DNA from: Clostridium ganghwense
GTDB taxonomy: Bacteria > Bacillota > Clostridia > Clostridiales > Clostridiaceae
Length of the DNA: 64,000 nucleotides
Reading direction: 5' to 3'
Assembly: GCF_026735165.1 (NCBI RefSeq)
Contig: NZ_JAPQES010000005.1
Span: 284,170 to 348,169, forward strand
The notes beneath the pieces were generated by a model that did not search any database, was not told the origin of the DNA, and saw only the letters and a list, made by a program, of their open reading frames with translations. A program made the translations under genes and the position numbers. The first letter of the stretch is position 1; each line of letters opens with the position of its first letter. Below, piece by piece: positions 35,246 through 44,009 of this stretch.

Positions 35246-36757
35246 CTATTTCCCAGACTTATTTTTTTCCATTTCCTTAAGCTTTTGGATTAAAACCTTG
35301 CCTGAAGAATTTTTAGGAAGTCCTTTTAAAAACTCTATATGTTGCGGAACTTTATAAGATGCAAGTCTTTCTTTACAAAAACTCTTTATAAATTTAGCAT
35401 CTATATTTGTATTATTATCCTTGAGAACTACAAAAGCTTTAACAGCTTCTCCTAAAATATCATCGTATACTCCAATAACAGCACACTCAACAACTTGTGG
35501 AATTTGAACAATTACATCTTCAATTTCTTTAGGACTTGTCCTATTTCCTCCACTTTTTATAATATTTTTTTCTCTTGATACTATATATATATACTCGTCT
35601 TTATCTACAGTAGCAAGATCCCCAGTATAAAGATAACCATTTTTTAAAACTGCATCTGTTTCTTCTTTACTATTGAAATAGCCTTTCATTATATTTTTTC
35701 CTTTTGCCACAACTTCGCCTATTTCTCCAGTTTTTACAGGAAGTCCTTCTTTATTTAACACTTTAAGTTCAGTACCTGGAATTCCTTTTCCTATGGATCC
35801 TATTTTTTCTTCAATAAGATGCGGCGGAAGATACGACAGCCTAGCAGTAGCTTCTGTCTGTCCATACATTATATATATATCAGTACTTTTCAAAATTCCC
35901 TTAAGGTCTTTTATAAATGTATTTGCTAATTTTCCTCCAGCCTGTGTTATATATCTAAGAGAAGGAAATTTAGTATCTTTCATATTAGTCATTCTTAATA
36001 ATATTTGATATGTACTTGGAACTCCAGCAAAGCTTGTACATTTGTATTTATTTATATCTTCTATTACCGTTTGAGGAAACATAAATCGGTTATTTAACAC
36101 AAGACTTCCTCCAACCCTAAAGTGTGTATGTAAAAGTGAAGTACCATAGCAGTAATAAAACGGTAATACCACTTCTACTCTATCTTCTTCAGTAAGAGAT
36201 AAATATTTTATTATAGAATCTGTATTATGGATTAAATTGTTATGAGTTAGCATTACTCCCTTAGGCTTTGAAGTAGATCCAGAAGTAAAGATCATTACTG
36301 CTGTATCATTTCCACTTATAGATTCAGCTTTTACTTCATTATCATAACAGTTATTATCACAGCTACTTATGAAATCATACACTTCATTTTCTGTATAAAT
36401 TTCTACTTCTTTTGAAAGAACCTCTTCTATTTTCTTTTTATATTTTTTTTGAGCAAACACTAATTTTATATTCAATATATCTGCAATATACTTTATCTCC
36501 TCGCTGCTTACAGAAGGATTTACCGGTATACATACACTTCCATTTTTCATAATGCCAAAATAACATTGAATGGAAAAACATGAATTTTCAGAAACGAGAA
36601 GTACACTATCTTTTTTTGAGAATTTCTTATATTTAAGTATACTCGCTATATTCTTTATGTCATTATATACTTCTTTATAACTAATTTCTCTTTTGTCTAT
36701 TACAGCAGTTTTCTCTAGTTTAGATGAAAATTCAAAAACATAATCCGTGAAAATCAT
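35246..36757 (-). CDS. AMP-dependent acyl-CoA/acyl-ACP ligase
   Basis: 503-residue ANL-superfamily adenylate-forming enzyme. Motifs: P-loop TSGSTSKPKG (158-167), the YGQTEATARLSYLP acyl-adenylate motif (about 310), TGDLATVD (about 375), and the C-terminal catalytic lysine in NSSGKVLIQKL. It probably activates a carboxylic acid and loads it onto the ACP encoded just upstream, whose stop overlaps its start codon (ATGA). Chain length cannot be predicted. Second gene of the sigma-54 operon. Confidence 0.9.
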   Translation of the reverse strand: MIFTDYVFEFSSKLEKTAVIDKREISYKEVYNDIKNIASILKYKKFSKKDSVLLVSENSCFSIQCYFGIMKNGSVCIPVNPSVSSEEIKYIADILNIKLVFAQKKYKKKIEEVLSKEVEIYTENEVYDFISSCDNNCYDNEVKAESISGNDTAVMIFTSGSTSKPKGVMLTHNNLIHNTDSIIKYLSLTEEDRVEVVLPFYYCYGTSLLHTHFRVGGSLVLNNRFMFPQTVIEDINKYKCTSFAGVPSTYQILLRMTNMKDTKFPSLRYITQAGGKLANTFIKDLKGILKSTDIYIMYGQTEATARLSYLPPHLIEEKIGSIGKGIPGTELKVLNKEGLPVKTGEIGEVVAKGKNIMKGYFNSKEETDAVLKNGYLYTGDLATVDKDEYIYIVSREKNIIKSGGNRTSPKEIEDVIVQIPQVVECAVIGVYDDILGEAVKAFVVLKDNNTNIDAKFIKSFCKERLASYKVPQHIEFLKGLPKNSSGKVLIQKLKEMEKNKSGK

Positions 36758-36996
36758 AGTTCAACATCATACTTTACAAGTATTTTCTTAATATCTCCTA
36801 TAGTATACATTCTTGATACATCAATTACTTCCATAGCTATCTCAAAAGTCTCTTCAAGTTGAGTTACTAATTCAACATGTGCCATAGAATCCCATCCTTC
36901 TATCTCATCTGGACCATGTTCATCCTTTATACTTTCTACCTCTCTAATACCAAAAGCATCACAAATTATTTTGTTTAATTTTTCTAAGTTACTCAT
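36754..36996 (-). CDS. Acyl carrier protein
   Basis: 80-residue carrier protein with the phosphopantetheine site S37 in GWDSMAHVEL. It is a stand-alone ACP dedicated to this operon rather than the fatty-acid-synthesis ACP, judging by its neighbours. Expected to carry the acyl group between the ligase and the LuxE/LuxC-like reductase. Ribosome site AGGAGG. First gene after the sigma-54 promoter. Confidence 0.9.
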   Translation of the reverse strand: MSNLEKLNKIICDAFGIREVESIKDEHGPDEIEGWDSMAHVELVTQLEETFEIAMEVIDVSRMYTIGDIKKILVKYDVEL

Positions 36997-37040
36997 ATTT
37001 ATTCCTCCTATTTATTACTAATATTCAATATTTTTTACAA

Positions 37041-37056
37041 GCAATAAACATGCCAT
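37041..37056 (-). promoter_or_regulatory. Sigma-54 promoter of the lux-like operon
   Basis: Minus strand ATGGCATGTTTATTGCTT: GG at 37054-37053, GC at 37042-37041, 12 bp apart, in the 70-base gap between the enhancer-binding-protein gene and the ACP gene. I found no RTTGC-N6-GCAAY array in the 450 bp upstream (inside the regulator gene). Confidence 0.9.
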
Positions 37057-37066
37057 TGTAAAATTT

Positions 37067-38848
37067 CTATTGTTTTTGTTTATATTTTTCAGAATATCGC
37101 TTTCTTTTTCTAACAAAAGTTGAAGGATCTATACACAAAGCTTTTGCTGCATCCCTTACATTACCATATTTATCAAAAGATTTTTTAATAAGTCTTTGTT
37201 CCAGTCTTTCAACACCCTCTTTTAAAGGAATTATATCATCTTGAGAAGAAATTTCCACACCACTATATGAAGATAGATACTTGCTAGGTAAATCCTGTAG
37301 TGTAATTTTTTCTTTATCACTAATTATCACAAGTCTTTCTACAATATTTTTAAGTTCTCTAACATTACCTGGCCAGTTGTATTCATAGAAACACTTTAAC
37401 ACATTAGAATCAAAATAATCATTAAGACCATACTTCTTATTAAACTGAGATAAAAAATATTTAATTAAAGGCATGATATCCTGTTTTCTCTCTCTTAAAG
37501 GCGGAATTACTATAGGTACAACATTTAACCTGTAATATAAATCTTCCCTAAAAGTCTTTTCCCTCACCATTTCCTCTAAATTACGATTTGTTGCTGCTAA
37601 AATCCTGACATCAATTTTTATAGGTTTTACTCCACCTATTCTTGTTATTTCATTTTTTTGTAATACTCTAAGTAGTTTAACTTGCATGTCTAAAGGTAAT
37701 TCTCCTATCTCATCTAAAAACAAAGTTCCTCCATCAGCTACTTCAAATAGCCCCATTTTCCCATCCTTATTTGCACCAGTAAATGCACCTTTTTCATAGC
37801 CAAAAAGCTCTGCTTCAATAAGAGTATGAGGAATAGCTCCACAATTTATTTCTAAAAACTGCTTATTTTTTCTATTGCTATTTTTATGAATATATTTTGA
37901 AATTTCTTCTTTTCCTACTCCAGTCTCACCTAAAATCAGCACAGTAGTATCTACCTTAGAAACTCTATTTGCAAGTTTTATTGTTTCAAGCATATGGTGA
38001 TCTTCTGCTACAATATCTGCTGTATTTAAAAGTTTAACTCTCATTTGCTCTAGTTCATAATAATATTTTTCTGTAAGTTCTTTATTTTTTTCAAGTTGTT
38101 CTTCCAATTCAATTAAGGCAGTAACATCTCTAACATTAGTTACTACTAAAGAAATTTCTCCCTTCTTATTAAATATGGGATTACTAGATATCATTACTTT
38201 TCTTCCACTTTTATATTTTTGCTGTATAGTAACACTTTTGCCTCTTTCTAAAACTAATAAAGTAGCAGATTTGGAAATATATCCTTTTTTTTCTAAATCT
38301 TTCATGTTTTTCCCTAGCATATCTTCTCTTTTTAAACCAGTTATTTCTTCATAAGATTTATTTATTCTTAATGTATTAGCCTTTCCATCCGTAATATATA
38401 TTCCATCATAAGACGATTCAATTATAGAATCTAGCTGTAAACAAGTTAGTTCACAATTTTTAATGCCATTACTTTGTCTGATTTTAATACAAGCTAGTTC
38501 TTTATTAAGTTTTAGCTTAGGAAGCATACCTATTAACTCCCCATTTTCTTTGATTACAGGAATATTTGTGTTTTGAGATATATCTATGTTTTTTATATAT
38601 TCATTTTCACATACAGTAATTACATCTTTAGTGCATACTTCTGATATTGGAGAGTCTGATTTGATCGTATTATTCATGAAAGCTTTTAACATATCATCTT
38701 TAGTAACTATTCCTATTACTCTATTATCTTCATCAATAACAGGAGCACTATCAATGATACTAGAAACAAATAAATCACTTGCTTCATTCATAGTTGTAGT
38801 AGGTGAAAATTTTAGAATTTCTGTAGCCATAACTTCTTTTACCTTCAA
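37067..38848 (-). CDS. Sigma-54 enhancer-binding regulator with CBS pair and PAS domain
   Basis: 593-residue activator. In order: two CBS domains (about 1-115), PAS (about 135-245), a short coiled coil, AAA+ domain (about 275-510) with Walker A GETGVGKE (307-314) and the sigma-54-contacting GAFTGA (354-359), and a C-terminal Fis-type helix-turn-helix (GNVRDAAKALCIDPSTFVRKR). CBS pairs often sense adenosyl nucleotides; PAS may sense a small ligand. The ATG at 38854 touches the GGAGGA ribosome site, so I use the TTG at 38848. It precedes the sigma-54 lux-like operon and is the only such regulator in the window, hence the candidate activator of the abfD promoters as well (inference). Confidence 0.92.
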   Translation of the reverse strand: MKVKEVMATEILKFSPTTTMNEASDLFVSSIIDSAPVIDEDNRVIGIVTKDDMLKAFMNNTIKSDSPISEVCTKDVITVCENEYIKNIDISQNTNIPVIKENGELIGMLPKLKLNKELACIKIRQSNGIKNCELTCLQLDSIIESSYDGIYITDGKANTLRINKSYEEITGLKREDMLGKNMKDLEKKGYISKSATLLVLERGKSVTIQQKYKSGRKVMISSNPIFNKKGEISLVVTNVRDVTALIELEEQLEKNKELTEKYYYELEQMRVKLLNTADIVAEDHHMLETIKLANRVSKVDTTVLILGETGVGKEEISKYIHKNSNRKNKQFLEINCGAIPHTLIEAELFGYEKGAFTGANKDGKMGLFEVADGGTLFLDEIGELPLDMQVKLLRVLQKNEITRIGGVKPIKIDVRILAATNRNLEEMVREKTFREDLYYRLNVVPIVIPPLRERKQDIMPLIKYFLSQFNKKYGLNDYFDSNVLKCFYEYNWPGNVRELKNIVERLVIISDKEKITLQDLPSKYLSSYSGVEISSQDDIIPLKEGVERLEQRLIKKSFDKYGNVRDAAKALCIDPSTFVRKRKRYSEKYKQKQ

Positions 38849-38885
38849 ATTCATTCCTCCAATATTAATAATTTTATCTCTATTA

Positions 38886-39944
38886 TTATACTACACCTTC
38901 AATTGTTAAAGTTAAATGTTTCATTAAATCAATTTCATAAAATTGTATTGACTGCTTCGTAACGCTATCATAAACAACTCTTATTACTGGTCTATCTGGC
39001 AAATTTTTATTTTGCCTTACTACATATCCTTCTACTCCGTTTGACAATTTTACACAACACCCCAAAGGATAAATAGCAAAACTTTTTTTAAAAGCTTCAA
39101 TCACATTTTGATCAAATCTTGTTCCCATTCCACCTAAGATAAGTTCATAGGCTTCTTTTGGATTAATTTTTTTTCTATAACTTCTATCTGCAGTTATTGC
39201 AGTAAAAACATCACTTACCGTAATAATTTTTGCATAATCTGAAATCTCATGTTCCAAAAGTCCATAGGGATAACCCTTACCATCAATTCTTTCATGATGC
39301 TGTACAACTCCATGTATTATTTTTTCTGAAACCACATTAGTTTTAGATAAAATTTCTTTACCGTATATAGGATGTTTCTTTATTTCTTCAAATTCTTCTT
39401 TTATAAGCTTGGTGGTTTTATTTATTATTTCGTTAGGTACTCTCATTTTACCAATATCATGTAAAACAGCAGCTAACCCTAACTCCTTGAGTTCCGAATT
39501 ATTAAGTTTCAAGTATGCTCCTAAGTATACAGACATTATACCCGTATCTACACAGTGGATATATGTGTAGTTATCATAAATCTTAAATTCATACAAATTA
39601 TCATTTATACTTTTTAGACTTATAATTTCATCTATAAGCTTTTCAATTATATCTATAGATTGTTTTGCAGCAAATTTATGACCATCTATCAATGTATTAA
39701 ATAATTTAGGCATTTGTTTCAAAATAGCTTTTTTTTGTTTAATCATATCATTTTCTATTGAAATATCAGAAAATCTTTCATCCTCAATATATAGAATAAA
39801 TATACCACATTTTCTAAGCTTAGCTATTACTCCACTATTCAATTTATATCCAGCCTTAAGCAAGACCTCTCCATTACCGTTCAAAATGTCCTTAGCTAAA
39901 ATTTCGTCCCCCTTTAAATTTCGCAGGAACTCAAGTCTCATCAT
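38886..39944 (-). CDS. HD-GYP domain protein (candidate c-di-GMP phosphodiesterase)
   Basis: 352 residues. An N-terminal part (about 1-100) of unknown fold precedes an HD-GYP domain (about 135-300) with LHDIGK and HHERIDGKGYPYG, the metal-binding and GYP signatures of c-di-GMP hydrolases. No receiver or membrane domain is seen. It ends 37 bases before the enhancer-binding-protein gene on the same strand and may be cotranscribed with it. Two adjacent ATG codons follow a G-rich ribosome site; I used the first. Confidence 0.85.
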   Translation of the reverse strand: MMRLEFLRNLKGDEILAKDILNGNGEVLLKAGYKLNSGVIAKLRKCGIFILYIEDERFSDISIENDMIKQKKAILKQMPKLFNTLIDGHKFAAKQSIDIIEKLIDEIISLKSINDNLYEFKIYDNYTYIHCVDTGIMSVYLGAYLKLNNSELKELGLAAVLHDIGKMRVPNEIINKTTKLIKEEFEEIKKHPIYGKEILSKTNVVSEKIIHGVVQHHERIDGKGYPYGLLEHEISDYAKIITVSDVFTAITADRSYRKKINPKEAYELILGGMGTRFDQNVIEAFKKSFAIYPLGCCVKLSNGVEGYVVRQNKNLPDRPVIRVVYDSVTKQSIQFYEIDLMKHLTLTIEGVV

Positions 39945-40094
39945 AGTCCCCCCCTTATAACAAGTCCTAAATGATTATAGTTAAATTATATCATACTATA
40001 TAATATATTTTATTTATTTTCAAAAGATACACTATTAGAACTTAATTTAATATTATAAATATTAGGAGAATTTTCAATATAAGGGGAATCTAAA

Positions 40095-41342
40095 ATGATT
40101 AAAACGCTTTCTATTTTAACACCTAAAAACAATTCATCAATCACTAATCCAATTTCTGAAATATCAATAATATTAATTAGTACTAGAACTTCCGATTTAT
40201 CCAAAATTAAAATGTATTTAGACGGTAAAAAAGTCCATTATTCCATTACAGGAAATAAAATCAGCTATATTCCAACTAAAAAACTTCGTTCGGGAGATCA
40301 CTATGTTAAAGTTACTACTACTGATAATAACGGAAATGTTAATAAAATAAAATGGTCTTTTTATGTTGAAAAAAATAATTTAAAATATAATTTTTATTAT
40401 GGAATTCCACACGCCCATACTTCTTATTCCACAGGGAAAGGAACTCCATCAGAAGCTTTTAAATATGCCTTTGATAAAGCTTTAAATTTTTTAATCATAA
40501 CAGATCACTCTAGCAGTCTATCAAAACACTCTAAAGGAAATAAGTCTAAAGAATCTAAATGGGGACTTACAAAAAAAGAAGCAATAACTTTCACTAAAAA
40601 AAGCAATAACTTTCTAGCGCTTAGGGGATTTGAAGTTTCTTCTAATCACTATGGACATTTTAATATAATAGGAAGCAAAAATTATTTAAAGTATAAAATT
40701 AAAAATTTTGACGAGTTTACTTACTGGTTAAATAGAGAAGATAGTCCTATAGTTTCTATTAATCATCCTCATAAATATATAGAATCTTTTAATTATAATG
40801 CACAATTAGATAAATATATTAACTTTATTGAAGTTGGTAACGGATCTCCACCTAATAAATATCTAAATGGAGAAAAATATTATTATAAATTATTGGATAA
40901 AGGTTGGCATTTAGGCGCAATAAATGGACAAGATAATCATAGAGCAAATTGGGGAGATAGTAATAATTTAACTGTAGTAATAGCTAAATCATTAAAGGAA
41001 AAGGATTTTATAGATGCACTAAAAAACAGACGAACTTACTCCACAGAAACTAGAACACTAAAACTTACTGTTAAAGCTAACAATTACATGATGGGCAGCA
41101 TACTACCATTAAATAAAAATATAATTTTCAACCTAAAAGCTATAGATAAAAATAATCCTATAAATAAAATTGAACTTATATCTAATGAAGCTACAGTTTT
41201 GAAATCGAAAAAATTTTCTGAGAAAACTAAGGTTAAATGGGATTTATGTATACCATTTGAGAAAAATAAATGGTATGTTATTAAAATAACTCATAAAAAC
41301 GGTCTCTACGGTATTTCTTCCCCGTTTTTCACAAGCCCTTAA
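40095..41342 (+). CDS. CehA/McbA-type PHP metallohydrolase with Ig-like N-terminus
   Basis: 415 residues. The first ~95 form an Ig-like/Ni-type beta domain (ISIILISTRTSDLSKIKMYLDGKKV). A PHP metallohydrolase domain follows: HAHTSYSTGKG (metal histidines), ITDHSSSL, NHPHKY and NGQDNHRANWGD. A C-terminal beta domain lies after about residue 320. The closest family architecture is CehA/McbA. No signal peptide is seen, although relatives are often exported. Substrate unknown, probably a phosphoester. Start ATG behind AAGGGG, divergent from the HD-GYP gene. Confidence 0.8.
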   Translation: MIKTLSILTPKNNSSITNPISEISIILISTRTSDLSKIKMYLDGKKVHYSITGNKISYIPTKKLRSGDHYVKVTTTDNNGNVNKIKWSFYVEKNNLKYNFYYGIPHAHTSYSTGKGTPSEAFKYAFDKALNFLIITDHSSSLSKHSKGNKSKESKWGLTKKEAITFTKKSNNFLALRGFEVSSNHYGHFNIIGSKNYLKYKIKNFDEFTYWLNREDSPIVSINHPHKYIESFNYNAQLDKYINFIEVGNGSPPNKYLNGEKYYYKLLDKGWHLGAINGQDNHRANWGDSNNLTVVIAKSLKEKDFIDALKNRRTYSTETRTLKLTVKANNYMMGSILPLNKNIIFNLKAIDKNNPINKIELISNEATVLKSKKFSEKTKVKWDLCIPFEKNKWYVIKITHKNGLYGISSPFFTSP

Positions 41343-41356
41343 TTTAAAAATATTTT

Positions 41357-41390
41357 AGGAGTGTATATATACACTTATACATACACTCCT
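41357..41390. terminator. Hairpin between the two convergent PHP genes
   Basis: AGGAGTGTAT pairs with ATACACTCCT around a short AT loop, with A/T tracts either side. Confidence 0.75.
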
Positions 41391-41401
41391 ATTTTAAAAA
41401 C

Positions 41402-42172
41402 TTATTTAACAAACTTCATTTTTCTATTTTTAAAATACACTGTTTTTAGATTACACTGCTCAACTATATTACTAGCTATATGAAAATATTTACCAATATT
41501 ATCTTTATCATGAGCATCCGAGCCTAAAGTTATATACTTACCTCCCAATTCACTAAATCTTTTGTAAATTTCAATAAGATTATATACAGCTTTTTTATTA
41601 CTCAACCTCCTGCTATTTAACTCTATGCATATGCCTTTATCTATTAATGTTTTTAGTACCTCATCTATAAAATCTTTATATTCTTCATAATAAATCTCGC
41701 TATCTTCATATTGTGCATATCTTGAAATATAATCTATGTGTCCTAAGCTATCTATAAATGAATGAGTATTTATAGATTTTACCATACAATTAAAATACTC
41801 TTCATAAAGTTGTTTTTTACTTTTAGTTTTATACAATTCATCTCCATAATACAAATCTATATCATACATATCATGAACAGATCCTATAACATAATCAAAA
41901 GGAAATTTAGTACACATATTTTTATATTCTTCTAAATACTTATCACACATACCTATTTCTACACCAAGAAGAATTTTTTCATTCCTATAAGCAGAGTACT
42001 TTTCAAAATAATCTTCTACATCAAATCTAAATTCGTCTTTATTATAATAATTCAAATCCATATGATCAGTAATTATAACTCCCAAATTATAATTTTGAGA
42101 CTTTTTAATTAGATCTTCAATTTTCATTATAGAATCTGTAGAAAATTCAGTGTGTACGTGAGTATCAAACAT
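41402..42172 (-). CDS. PHP-family histidinol-phosphatase-like protein
   Basis: 256 residues of the HisK/HisJ type: DTHVHTEFSTDS at the N-terminus, ITDHMDLN, GVEIGM, GSVHD, HIDYISRY, ELNSRR and GSDAHD at the C-terminus, together the full PHP metal site. Histidinol-phosphate is the best-known substrate, but other phosphoesters are possible and no his genes are near. The frame opens 19 codons upstream through a terminator hairpin; the ATG at 42172, with AGGGGGG before it, is the start. Confidence 0.85.
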   Translation of the reverse strand: MFDTHVHTEFSTDSIMKIEDLIKKSQNYNLGVIITDHMDLNYYNKDEFRFDVEDYFEKYSAYRNEKILLGVEIGMCDKYLEEYKNMCTKFPFDYVIGSVHDMYDIDLYYGDELYKTKSKKQLYEEYFNCMVKSINTHSFIDSLGHIDYISRYAQYEDSEIYYEEYKDFIDEVLKTLIDKGICIELNSRRLSNKKAVYNLIEIYKRFSELGGKYITLGSDAHDKDNIGKYFHIASNIVEQCNLKTVYFKNRKMKFVK

Positions 42173-42190
42173 ATTAATCCCCCCTAAAAA

Positions 42191-42222
42191 AACAGCAAAA
42201 CATTTAATGCTTTGCTGTTTTG
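42191..42222 (-). terminator. Terminator after the small membrane protein gene
   Basis: On the minus strand ACAGCAAAGCATT pairs with AATGTTTTGCTGT-type sequence and is followed by seven T, 9 bases past the stop. Confidence 0.8.
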
Positions 42223-42230
42223 TAAACAAA

Positions 42231-42608
42231 TTATTTTTTTTTCTTTTTCTTTCCTTTATTTATTATTTCCATATCATTGTTCTTGTTAAGTCTACTAGGC
42301 TTTGCTTTACTTCTAATCATAGAATCCTTTCCATTATTAGGAGTTGATTTTCTAGACAATCCTGCCAAATCCATAAACCATAAGAATAATATTAAAAACA
42401 CAGCTGTTTGTATGTAATACCAAAAACTTTTTGCTATTTGAGGCCATACAAAACTAGGTACAAGTAATACTACAAGAGCTATAGTAAGGACTATCCACTT
42501 ATTTATTTTTATTTTTTCTAATACGTAAATTTTAAGTACATTGTACACTATTAAAATGATGATAACCATTAATAGCATTGGTAAAAATGCTTTGAAAAAT
42601 GCAGCCAT
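42231..42608 (-). CDS. Small membrane protein of unknown function
   Basis: 125 residues. Three hydrophobic helices (about 7-28, 38-56, 62-82) are followed by a basic, disordered tail ending in a run of six lysines. I recognise no family. The lysine tail would face the cytoplasm and could touch membrane lipid or nucleic acid. Ribosome site AAGGAGG. Monocistronic, ending in a terminator. Confidence 0.7.
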   Translation of the reverse strand: MAAFFKAFLPMLLMVIIILIVYNVLKIYVLEKIKINKWIVLTIALVVLLVPSFVWPQIAKSFWYYIQTAVFLILFLWFMDLAGLSRKSTPNNGKDSMIRSKAKPSRLNKNNDMEIINKGKKKKKK

Positions 42609-42735
42609 CTTGTTTCCTCCTTTTGTCTAATTATCTATTATTTTATTATACATTTATTTATATATATATATCAAGTTTAATACATATATTTTCAAAATAA
42701 ATTCATTTTTGTTTCTATACTTAATGTTAACTATG

Positions 42736-42771
42736 TTATCAATTGACAATTGTCATTTGATAATGTACAAT
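42736..42771 (+). promoter_or_regulatory. Near-consensus promoter embedded in a 28-bp palindrome
   Basis: A near-perfect palindrome (42736-42763; half-site TTATCAATTGACAA) overlaps a promoter with -35 TTGACA (42743-42748), 17-bp spacer and -10 TACAAT (42766-42771). No ORF follows until the Lrp gene 308 bases on, which has its own promoter. A short AT stem (42810-42830) with T's might end a small transcript. The remaining gap 42609-43014 shows nothing else. Confidence 0.55.
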
Positions 42772-43014
42772 TTAGGATGTTTGCGTGTTATAACGCTTAA
42801 ATTTTAAAATTTCTTTTTAATAATTATCGATAAATTCCTTTATAGGTAATTTGCTTTTAAATAAACAATAACTACTGAAGTTTTTTATTATATTATTAAA
42901 TTAATAATCCTTAGCAATTATTTTGAATTTTTCTCAATATTTCTGCCTGTTTTTTATTAGTTTTGTAAAAATGCTATTTTTCATTAATTTATGTATATTT
43001 GTTTGCCAAAGATT

Positions 43015-43044
43015 TTGATAAACTGTTAAAACTTCTGTTATAAT
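43015..43044 (+). promoter_or_regulatory. Promoter of the Lrp-family gene
   Basis: TTGATA (43015-43020), 18-bp spacer, TATAAT (43039-43044), 35 bases before the start codon. Confidence 0.6.
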
Positions 43045-43078
43045 GTTATTAAATATTATATCTTCTGAGGTGATTTCT

Positions 43079-43543
43079 ATGAATTTAAAAATAAATGGAC
43101 TTGATGATTTAGATATTCAAATTTTGGAAATATTAATAAAGGATTCTAGAACTCCATATCTAGAAATAGCAAGAAAATGTCACGTAAGTGGAGGTACTAT
43201 CCATGTCAGGATGAAAAAAATGGAGGATATGGGTATAATTCAAGGTACTAAACTTATTTTAGACAATACAAAATTAGGATATGATGTATGCTGTTTTATA
43301 GGAATATTCTTAGATAAAGCTTCTTCATTCACTCACGTTTTAAGTCAGTTAGATAAGATAAAAGAGGTAGTAGAATTACACTATACCACAGGTGAATATT
43401 CAATATTTATGAAGGTTATATGTAAAAGTATTTCTGATCTTCAAGACTTATTAATGAATAAGATTCAAATTATTCCTGAAATCCAAAGAACAGACACCTT
43501 TATATCTTTATCACAACCAATTGAAAGAAATATTCAATTATAA
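43079..43543 (+). CDS. Lrp/AsnC family transcriptional regulator
   Basis: 154 residues. The N-terminal helix-turn-helix (DLDIQILEILIKDSRTPY...SGGTIHVRMKKMEDMGII) and the C-terminal ligand-binding/oligomerisation domain (GIFLDKA...VVELHYTTGEYSIFMKV) are typical. It would bind DNA as an octamer-like ring and respond to an amino acid. Target genes are unknown; the palindrome at 42736 is one candidate. The frame extends 12 codons upstream, but GAGGTGA lies 6 bases before the ATG at 43079. Confidence 0.88.
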   Translation: MNLKINGLDDLDIQILEILIKDSRTPYLEIARKCHVSGGTIHVRMKKMEDMGIIQGTKLILDNTKLGYDVCCFIGIFLDKASSFTHVLSQLDKIKEVVELHYTTGEYSIFMKVICKSISDLQDLLMNKIQIIPEIQRTDTFISLSQPIERNIQL

Positions 43544-43560
43544 AATTTATGAAATTTTGA

Positions 43561-43603
43561 AAAAGCGAAAGATAGTATCCTTTATACTATCTTTCGTTTT
43601 TTT
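43561..43603 (+). terminator. Terminator after the Lrp-family gene
   Basis: GCGAAAGATAGTAT pairs with ATACTATCTTTCG around a five-base loop, followed by seven T. Confidence 0.9.
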
Positions 43604-43712
43604 ACATTGTATATAATTTTTTTATATTTTATTAATATTTTTACTAATATTTTTTTTAAAATTGCAAATAATAACTCTGTAAAAATCATTTAAAAGGAGA
43701 TGTAATAACTTT

Positions 43713-43922
43713 ATGAAGGCATTAGATGGTACTGCACTTATCTTAGTTATTATAGGAGCTATAAACTGGGGATTAATTGGCTTCTTTAGATTTGATCTTG
43801 TTGCTGCTTTATTCGGTGACATGTCAACATTAACCAGAATAGTTTACGCTTTAGTAGGTATTGCTGGCTTATACGCTATTTCTTTCTTAGGTAAAAACAG
43901 AGAAACTGGTGAAGTTAAATAA
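43713..43922 (+). CDS. DUF378 (YuzA-like) small membrane protein
   Basis: 69 residues with two membrane helices: ALILVIIGAINWGLIGFF and a second ending GIAGLYAISFL, separated by a short polar turn. The INWGLIG motif is the DUF378 signature. Function unknown; members are common in Gram-positive bacteria and are sometimes stress-induced. AAGGAG lies about 13 bases before the ATG, a longer gap than usual. Confidence 0.85.
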   Translation: MKALDGTALILVIIGAINWGLIGFFRFDLVAALFGDMSTLTRIVYALVGIAGLYAISFLGKNRETGEVK

Positions 43923-43927
43923 TTCAC

Positions 43928-43963
43928 AAAAACACCAAGCAATAAAATTGTTTGGTGTTTTTC
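43928..43963 (+). terminator. Terminator after the DUF378 gene
   Basis: AAACACCAAGCAAT pairs with TTGTTTGGTGTTT, followed by TTC and a T-rich run. Confidence 0.8.
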
Positions 43964-43972
43964 TATTTTCCC

Positions 43973-44001
43973 TTGACTTTATTAGTTTAGTATATTAAAA
44001 T
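43973..44001 (+). promoter_or_regulatory. Promoter of the T-box trpP-trpB unit
   Basis: -35 TTGACT (43973-43978), 17-bp spacer, -10 TAAAAT (43996-44001), a short distance before the T-box leader. Confidence 0.7.
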
Positions 44002-44009
44002 GAATTATA

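Noticed and set aside
32820..36996. A bioluminescence (lux) operon
   Set aside because: No luxA/luxB luciferase or luxD genes are present; only the acid-activating and reducing functions are.
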